From a virus, in the IMG/VR virus record IMGVR_UViG_3300025889_000929, positions 1-24,149 of that record: DNA of 24,149 nt; one strand, given 5' to 3'. The notes below the pieces were generated by a model. That model was not told where the DNA came from and did no database searches. It worked only from the letters and a program-made list of their open reading frames with translations. The first letter of the stretch is position 1. Every line of letters begins with the position of its first letter. Shown one piece after another: positions 12,283 through 16,893 of the stretch. The translations under genes and the position numbers were made by a program.

Positions 12283-12952
12283 TTACAACCTCCTCCTTAT
12301 AAGTATCAAAAGCTAATCTGGGCTTATCTCCCAAATATCTATTTTTTTTGAATGAAGCTACCGATCGAGTACCATCATTTGCTAACCAAACAACAATATC
12401 TGGATTATGCTCCCACATTGTCGGACCTTGCATTTTCCCTTTTTTAGACTTGGTATAGTGTAAAACCACAATAAAGCTCTCTGGACGTGATTGAATGTAA
12501 TCCCACATTTCTTTATGTTTATTTGTGGAAGCACCAGCTATCATTGAAACTGAATCAATTACAACATATTTATAATTGCCTTGTTCCAAAATTTTAGTTA
12601 ATTCAGAATAAAAATCAGCACCAACATCATCAATAATATCAATATACTGCAAACTAACTGGAGATAATCTCATTGTACGACATTTTTGTTGAATAGTCTT
12701 GCCACGTCGGAGTGGCTCTTCAATATTCAGATATAAACATCTATCTCCTTGCTTATTTCTGGAATTTTTGCCACAAAGTCTTGACATAAACCTCAATAAA
12801 AACGAGGATTTTCCAGCAAATGCTTCTCCAGAAACAGACATTACAAATGGATCATCATAAGGCAACATAAACAACCATTTCCTATACCTATGATCCATAG
12901 GCGTAGGAATTGATTTATCTTTTATAACTTTATTTAGTTGTTGTGTTTGCAT
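12272..12952 (-). CDS. RadA/RecA-like ATPase without zinc or Lon domains
   Basis: A 226-residue ATPase of the RecA/KaiC/RadA core: Walker A GEAFAGKSS (42-50), acidic strand LYLNIEEP, Walker B YKYVVIDS (127-134), then LHYTKSKKGKMQGPTMWEHNPDIVVWL and FKKNRYLGDKPRLAF, which follow RadA's 'H.TK.G.iaGP..lEH.vD.v' and KNRFG motif (here KNRY, 203-206). The zinc finger before and the Lon-protease-like domain after the core are absent, so it is a minimal form. RadA drives strand branch migration; here it may serve phage recombination or genome packaging. A promoter match ends 9 bp before the ATG, so the message may be leaderless. Confidence 0.8.
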   Translation of the reverse strand: MQTQQLNKVIKDKSIPTPMDHRYRKWLFMLPYDDPFVMSVSGEAFAGKSSFLLRFMSRLCGKNSRNKQGDRCLYLNIEEPLRRGKTIQQKCRTMRLSPVSLQYIDIIDDVGADFYSELTKILEQGNYKYVVIDSVSMIAGASTNKHKEMWDYIQSRPESFIVVLHYTKSKKGKMQGPTMWEHNPDIVVWLANDGTRSVASFKKNRYLGDKPRLAFDTYKEEVVSVF

Positions 12953-12960
12953 AGTTAAGC

Positions 12961-12992
12961 CAAAAATACTAAAAAAATATCAGTAATACAAA
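12961..12992 (-). promoter_or_regulatory. Promoter of the RadA-like operon, possibly leaderless
   Basis: On the minus strand TTTG (12992-12989), 20 bases, then TATTTTTG (12968-12961) match the Bacteroidetes consensus exactly. The ATG is at 12952-12950, so a start 4-7 bases after the box gives a leader of only about 2-5 bases. No Shine-Dalgarno can fit. This promoter is back-to-back with the plus-strand promoter at 13000-13031. Confidence 0.65.
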
Positions 12993-12999
12993 ATATTAT

Positions 13000-13031
13000 T
13001 TTGTTTTTATAAAAAAAATTTCATAGCTTTG
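13000..13031 (+). promoter_or_regulatory. Promoter of candidate small RNA
   Basis: TTTG (13000-13003), 20 bases, TAGCTTTG (13024-13031): full consensus match. The -7 surroundings (TTTCATAGCTTTGTAGTAA) resemble those of the early promoter (TTTCATAGTTTTGCAGTAA at 3292-3310). No open frame follows before the terminator at 13070-13106. Confidence 0.6.
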
Positions 13032-13035
13032 TAGT

Positions 13036-13107
13036 AATAAATTTATATCCTCAAAAATTAATTGAGATTAACCTTGTCAAGTCGTGAGATTTAGCAAGGT
13101 TTTTTTA
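13036..13107 (+). ncRNA. Candidate small RNA ending in an intrinsic terminator
   Basis: From the predicted start near 13036 a transcript of about 70 bases would run to a terminator: AACCTTG (13070-13076) pairs with CAAGGTT (13095-13101) and overlaps seven T (13100-13106). A small 5' hairpin CTCAA (13050-13054) with TTGAG (13062-13066) precedes it. There is no ATG frame. It may be a regulatory RNA or an attenuated leader of the genes at 13257-14231, which have another promoter candidate nearer. The 18-base terminator loop is long, which lowers certainty. Confidence 0.45.
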
Positions 13108-13180
13108 TTATATGTAAATACCCTCCAAATATGAACTTACTAAAAATCACTAAAAAAAATTAATAAAATACTAAAATATT

Positions 13181-13213
13181 TTTACTATTACTGAAACTTT
13201 TTTAGTTTATAAG
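13181..13213 (+). promoter_or_regulatory. Possible promoter of 13257-14231, degenerate boxes
   Basis: TTTA (13181-13184), 21 bases, TTTATAAG (13206-13213) is only a weak match to the consensus, but the spacer contains TGAAACTTTTTTAG (13192-13205), identical to the promoter at 6668-6699, and both are followed by TATTAAC. It may need an activator or belong to a different time class. Confidence 0.35.
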
Positions 13214-13224
13214 AGTATTAACTA

Positions 13225-13259
13225 TGTAATCATTTTTAAAAAGAGAGGAAAACAAAATG
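13225..13259 (+). repeat. 35-bp leader repeat, copy 1
   Basis: These 35 bases, which include the ribosome site AAAGAGAGGAAAACAAA and end exactly with the ATG of the first gene, are identical to 13600-13634. Identity stops at the start codon on one side and one base before TGTAATC on the other. Confidence 0.9.
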
Positions 13260-13586
13260 CAAAACACATATTATGTAATAATCAATCCCACCACACAAAA
13301 AAGATTAGCAAGTTATTATTTCGGTGCTTTTTGTGCTGGAGTTAAAGAAGTTTTTAGAATGAGAGATGATGAGTGGTTAGTGTTTAGGACTTATGAAGAA
13401 GCAATTTTGAAAATTGAAAGATTTAATAAAGATGTAGATAAGTGGCTAAATGAAAATATAATGATAAGGCAATTACCAGACTGGGAAGCAGTTGGAAAAG
13501 CAGATGAATTTATAAAAGAAAGTAAAAATACTCATAAAAACTTAAAAAATTATATTGCCAGATTGAAAATAGAAGAAGTTATTTAA
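13257..13586 (+). CDS. Unknown protein, 109 aa
   Basis: A 109-residue protein with a beta-type start (YYVIINPTTQKRLASYYFGAF), a DDEWLVFRTYEEAILKIERFN middle and a helical C-terminus. The start is fixed by the strong GAGAGGAA site 7-8 bases upstream, within the duplicated leader. No membrane segment or known motif. Its partner gene 13632-14231 carries the same leader, so the two are probably made at similar rates. Function unknown. Confidence 0.7.
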   Translation: MQNTYYVIINPTTQKRLASYYFGAFCAGVKEVFRMRDDEWLVFRTYEEAILKIERFNKDVDKWLNENIMIRQLPDWEAVGKADEFIKESKNTHKNLKNYIARLKIEEVI

Positions 13587-13599
13587 TTAAAAAAAATAT

Positions 13600-13634
13600 T
13601 GTAATCATTTTTAAAAAGAGAGGAAAACAAAATG
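13600..13634 (+). repeat. 35-bp leader repeat, copy 2
   Basis: Identical to 13225-13259, again ending in the start codon of a gene. The absence of any change over 35 bases in AT-rich spacer DNA points to recent duplication, gene conversion or selection for the leader sequence. Confidence 0.9.
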
Positions 13635-14231
13635 TACCAACAACCAATCACAAAAGATATATTAGTCTTTGATAAATATGAAATACATATAAAAGAACTA
13701 ATAAACCACAAAAGATTTACTAATGCAGTTGAAGTCAGACAATTGACACCAAAAGCAAGATTTAGACCTTACAAGATATTGTATAATTATGGATTTAATA
13801 ATTATGAGAAAGCTCTTGATTACGCAAAGAAAACAGAAAAAGAGATGAAAGATAGAATAAAAGACAGACAAGAGAGAAAACAAAGAATAGCTCTGGAAAA
13901 CAAAAATGTAAATGCAAGTGATTTTTACGAAATTGGAGATATTATTGTCAATAGTTGGGGTTATGAGCAGACAAATGTAAGTTTTTATCAAGTCGTTGGA
14001 ATAACAAAAAGAACAATTAAGACAAAACAAATCAGTCAAGAGATGGTGGAAGGCAGTGGAAATAGTAATGGAATGGCGTGTGAAGTTATGCCAAAAAAAG
14101 ATGCTTTTATTGTGGATGGGAAAGAATATAAACACATTGTAAATAAAGATGGATATTTAAGTCAGCCAGAAAGTTATTATCACTTTCACAAATGGGAGGG
14201 AAAACCTGAATATAAAAGTTGGTATTATTAA
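13632..14231 (+). CDS. Unknown conserved phage/plasmid-type protein
   Basis: A 199-residue protein. N-terminal region (1-65) basic; residues about 66-92 form a charged coiled coil (KKTEKEMKDRIKDRQERKQR); residues about 97-185 contain YEIGDIIVNSWGYEQTNVSF, then YQVVGITKRTI and a final WEGKPEYKSWYY. I recognise the 'GDI...SWGY.QTN..FYQVV' pattern from uncharacterised proteins of phages and plasmids; its role is not known to me. Start is set by GAGAGGAA in the duplicated leader. The gene ends 22 bp before a bidirectional terminator. Confidence 0.75.
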   Translation: MYQQPITKDILVFDKYEIHIKELINHKRFTNAVEVRQLTPKARFRPYKILYNYGFNNYEKALDYAKKTEKEMKDRIKDRQERKQRIALENKNVNASDFYEIGDIIVNSWGYEQTNVSFYQVVGITKRTIKTKQISQEMVEGSGNSNGMACEVMPKKDAFIVDGKEYKHIVNKDGYLSQPESYYHFHKWEGKPEYKSWYY

Positions 14232-14252
14232 TTTTCCTTTCTCTTAAAAAGA

Positions 14253-14280
14253 AAAGCCCTCAATCGAGGGCTTTATTTTA
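14253..14280. terminator. Bidirectional terminator between 13632-14231 and the late operon
   Basis: AAAGCCCTC (14253-14261) pairs with GAGGGCTTT (14266-14274) around AATC; T-rich runs follow on both strands (TTATTTTAT and TTTTCTTTTT). The stem is the same AAAGCCCTC/GAGGGCTTT as at 11526-11556. The stop of the minus-strand gene (14275-14273) lies in the arm. Confidence 0.85.
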
Positions 14281-14791
14281 TATTTCCAATCAAATAACCT
14301 AATCCAAAAGATCCAGTTCCAATTCCAATATCTACCCAAAATGAGTGATGATGTTTGTCGCAAGGAATATAAAGAATTTTTTGTTCAATTGGTATTTCAT
14401 AAACAGATCTTCTCAAATAAATAGGGGAGAATACATCAGTAACTTTGTTAAATTCCAGATAAAGAGTGTCTTTTGACTTTGGAAAAATAGTGTCAAGAAT
14501 AGCAATTTGCTTGACTTTCAAGCTCTCTAATTTAGCATAAAGCCCTGAAATACTATCTACCAACAAATTTATTTTAGTACTATCCTCAAAATTTTCACTA
14601 ACAATTTTGGTAGTTGAGTGGTACTCGTGGATAGTGTCGTTTGGAACTATTATTGGCAATATTAAAGTGTCTATATCTTCAATATATTCCACACCAGTAG
14701 TCATTTTAGCATATTGATAGCCACCATAAGCAGACATCAAAAATACTATAATGATCAATGTTAAAAATCCTATGAGTGTGTTGAAGTTCAA
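14273..14791 (-). CDS. Membrane protein with periplasmic coiled coil (spanin-like?)
   Basis: A 172-residue protein: one N-terminal hydrophobic helix (about 6-24, LIGFLTLIIIVFLMSAYGG), then a long charged region with heptad-like LVDSISGLYAKLESLKVKQI, then DTLYLEFNKVTDVF and a C-terminal Gly-rich hydrophobic stretch (about 150-170). The start is TTG, chosen because AGG lies 7 bases before it and no ATG is close. N-in topology with an extracellular domain resembles Rz-type spanins, and the phage has wall enzymes upstream, but there is no lipobox and no sequence family match. It is the last gene of the late operon. Confidence 0.65.
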   Translation of the reverse strand: MNFNTLIGFLTLIIIVFLMSAYGGYQYAKMTTGVEYIEDIDTLILPIIVPNDTIHEYHSTTKIVSENFEDSTKINLLVDSISGLYAKLESLKVKQIAILDTIFPKSKDTLYLEFNKVTDVFSPIYLRRSVYEIPIEQKILYIPCDKHHHSFWVDIGIGTGSFGLGYLIGNIK

Positions 14792-14794
14792 TTT

Positions 14795-15376
14795 TTAACC
14801 TATAAATCTTCTACCAGTTGTCAAATCTTGCATATATTTTTTGCCCTTATTTTGTTCTCTTAATCTTTCCATTTTTTCTTTTTTACTTCCAAAAAGTATT
14901 TGATCTTTTTTCCACATAAAGTCATCAAATTTACCAAAATTTCGTCCTTTGCTATCGACTGCTTCTAAATAATAACCATTGCTATTTAACCAATTATAAA
15001 GTTTATCTTTACGATTAAGTCTTACAATAGTACTTCTTTCCTCTGGAGTTCTATCTGGAAGTTCATTTAATAATTTTTCAAAATTATTTTTATGCCAAAA
15101 TTGATTCACTATTTTTTGTAATGGATTTTTTACTCTTATGCTAACTTCTTCTTTTTCTAACTTTTTAATCCATTTTTTTGGTATTGGAGTAATATAATTT
15201 TCTTTAGCGTGTATTTTTAATTTTATCTTTCTTAACTTATCGCCATTTCCACGTACTCTTATTACTTTACTACTCAATCCAGTAGTTTTTTTCACTTTTG
15301 CTTGAGCTTTTTTACTTGTTGCCAGATAGACTGCTCCTCCAATTGCACCAAGTCCTAATAATGTTTTTGCATCCAT
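14795..15376 (-). CDS. Late protein with the shared N-terminal anchor
   Basis: A 193-residue, strongly basic protein. Residues 1-23 (MDAKTLLGLGAIGG, then AVYLATSKK) form a short Gly/Ala-rich membrane anchor that is 21/23 identical to that of 15978-16889. Next come a Lys-rich hinge and GLSSKVI (33-39), the motif also found at 1612-2241 and 16894-19536. The rest is soluble: RVKNPLQKIVNQFWHKNNFE, RTPEERSTIVRLNRKDKLYN and a basic C-terminus. No enzyme motif is seen. The charge and anchor fit a protein that holds DNA or other virion proteins at a membrane. AAGG lies 8 bases before the ATG. Confidence 0.75.
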   Translation of the reverse strand: MDAKTLLGLGAIGGAVYLATSKKAQAKVKKTTGLSSKVIRVRGNGDKLRKIKLKIHAKENYITPIPKKWIKKLEKEEVSIRVKNPLQKIVNQFWHKNNFEKLLNELPDRTPEERSTIVRLNRKDKLYNWLNSNGYYLEAVDSKGRNFGKFDDFMWKKDQILFGSKKEKMERLREQNKGKKYMQDLTTGRRFIG

Positions 15377-15385
15377 AATTTTACC

Positions 15386-15976
15386 TTAAAATTTACCTTT
15401 TAAAAATTGATTCCAAACTAAATAACCACCAACCAAAGCAGTTGCAACCTTTACACCATTGCCAACACTTGCCAGATTGAAAGAGCCGATTGTTTTTTCT
15501 CCTCCCAGAGTTTCCACGTGGATAAAAGCATCAATTTGATCCAGACTTCTCCAGCCAAAATTTACAGAGTCGCCAAAATTTCCCTCAATCGTATTAATTT
15601 TACTGCCCTCGACGTAATTTGTAAAACCGACGTGTCCAGTGCCTTTTGTTCCACCTCTTTTTCCCCAATCAATAAAAAAAACTGCCCCTTGAGTAGCAAT
15701 TTTATTGACTGCAATATTAGATTTTTTTGCATTTGCTAAAAATAAGTGAGTTGATTTTGTTGCAGGTAAAGGATTTTGAACTGCGAAATCTTTACAAGTT
15801 TCATCAACAATCATTGACACAAATTCAGCACACCAAGGATCAGGAGTTGGCTCTCCACCAAAATATGACTTAATTTTATCAACACATTTGGATCTATTCG
15901 GAGTATTTTTATCCTCTTTACATCCATTCCATTGACTTGCATTATAAATTAATCTCTCTCCGAAAGTCGATGACAT
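15386..15976 (-). CDS. CHAP-type cell wall hydrolase with C-terminal anchor
   Basis: A 196-residue protein with the CHAP (NlpC/P60-like) signature: catalytic Cys49 in DPWCAEFVSMIV, His115 in TGHVGF, and polar third residue Glu131 or Asn133 in TIEGN. CHAP enzymes cut peptidoglycan as amidases or endopeptidases. Extra Cys (19, 31, 61) might form disulfides. Residues about 173-192 (GVKVATALVGGYLVWNQFL) form a single C-terminal membrane anchor with the basic end KGKF, unusual for a free endolysin and better suited to a virion-borne entry enzyme or a membrane-tethered lysin. AGAGG precedes the ATG. It sits between two proteins that carry the shared N-terminal anchor. Confidence 0.85.
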   Translation of the reverse strand: MSSTFGERLIYNASQWNGCKEDKNTPNRSKCVDKIKSYFGGEPTPDPWCAEFVSMIVDETCKDFAVQNPLPATKSTHLFLANAKKSNIAVNKIATQGAVFFIDWGKRGGTKGTGHVGFTNYVEGSKINTIEGNFGDSVNFGWRSLDQIDAFIHVETLGGEKTIGSFNLASVGNGVKVATALVGGYLVWNQFLKGKF

Positions 15977-15977
15977 T

Positions 15978-16889
15978 TTAACCTCTTTTTTTCTTTTTCA
16001 ATTCGTTAGCAATCCATCTTTTTCCAATTGGATTTTGAACAGGTTTTTGGATAAACCTATCAATTGCTTTTTGTATTCTTGGATCAGCAGGACTATCAGA
16101 GCTACGATCCACAAGATAAAAATTAGCACCAAATAATTTTTTATATTTAGTAATATTTTTTTGTGCAGAATACCATTTTTCCTTAACTAATGAATCTGGC
16201 AAACTTCTGGATCTATTTCTATTCCTTTTTAAAGAAACTTCTAATGAAGTATTAACAAAAATCATTGCACAATCGTAACCTAATTTTTCAGCTAACATTT
16301 TTTTCTTTAACATTTTATCGTAATCATCTCCAGTACCATCCACAATCAGCCCTAATCTACCAGCTTCATAAGAACTTTGTTGCTTATTAGTTATCTTTTT
16401 AGCTCTACCACGTATTGAGTCCTCTCCAGCTCCAATTTTAGCCCACAAAATAGGATCTTCTTTTTCAATTTTTGCCAATTCTTTTGCATTGATATTGGCT
16501 TCAACTAATCCTCTTTCAAAAGCTAAATCAGAATTGACTATTTTCAATCCACTATGAACAAATGAATTTGATCTAACTCCTAATAATTCTTTTGCAGTAT
16601 AACTTTTTCCACTACCAGTTCCACCAGCCATAAAAACACATTTAAAAATACCTTTGTCATAAACTCCACTTAATCCATTACTCAAGCCACCAGTTTTGCA
16701 ATTATTTAATTTTTTTCCAGCACTCGAAGTCTGTTCAATCCTCAATTTTGATCCAGCAATACTGCATTGTTTTTTTCTTGAGATTTTTGTACTTTTTCTT
16801 GTTGTTTTTTTTGTTGTTGATTTTTTACTTGTAGCCAGATAGATTGCTCCACCGATAGCACCAATTCCTAATAATGTTTTTGCATCCAT
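15978..16889 (-). CDS. Membrane-anchored zeta-toxin/AAA_33-type P-loop kinase
   Basis: A 303-residue protein. Residues 1-23 are the shared anchor (MDAKTLLGIGAIGG, then AIYLATSKK), followed by a Lys/Thr/Ser-rich linker and GGLSNGLSGVY (67-77). The kinase core has Walker A GGTGSGKS (89-96) after FKCVFMA, a strand LGLIVDGTG, then MIFVNTSLEVSLKRNRNRSR with lid arginines and LPDSLV, which fits zeta-toxin and polynucleotide-kinase-like AAA_33 proteins. Zeta toxins phosphorylate UDP-GlcNAc; whether this one does, or acts on nucleic acid, cannot be read from sequence. Its place after the polyvalent protein suggests delivery with the genome. The anchor on a kinase of this class is unusual. Confidence 0.8.
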   Translation of the reverse strand: MDAKTLLGIGAIGGAIYLATSKKSTTKKTTRKSTKISRKKQCSIAGSKLRIEQTSSAGKKLNNCKTGGLSNGLSGVYDKGIFKCVFMAGGTGSGKSYTAKELLGVRSNSFVHSGLKIVNSDLAFERGLVEANINAKELAKIEKEDPILWAKIGAGEDSIRGRAKKITNKQQSSYEAGRLGLIVDGTGDDYDKMLKKKMLAEKLGYDCAMIFVNTSLEVSLKRNRNRSRSLPDSLVKEKWYSAQKNITKYKKLFGANFYLVDRSSDSPADPRIQKAIDRFIQKPVQNPIGKRWIANELKKKKRG

Positions 16890-16893
16890 TTTC

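Noticed and set aside
13698-14135. Minus-strand frame of 145 codons opposite 13632-14231
   Set aside because: The product is a Phe/Ile/Ser-rich string typical of the antisense of Lys/Glu-rich genes; the plus-strand gene has a strong ribosome site and a recognisable pattern.
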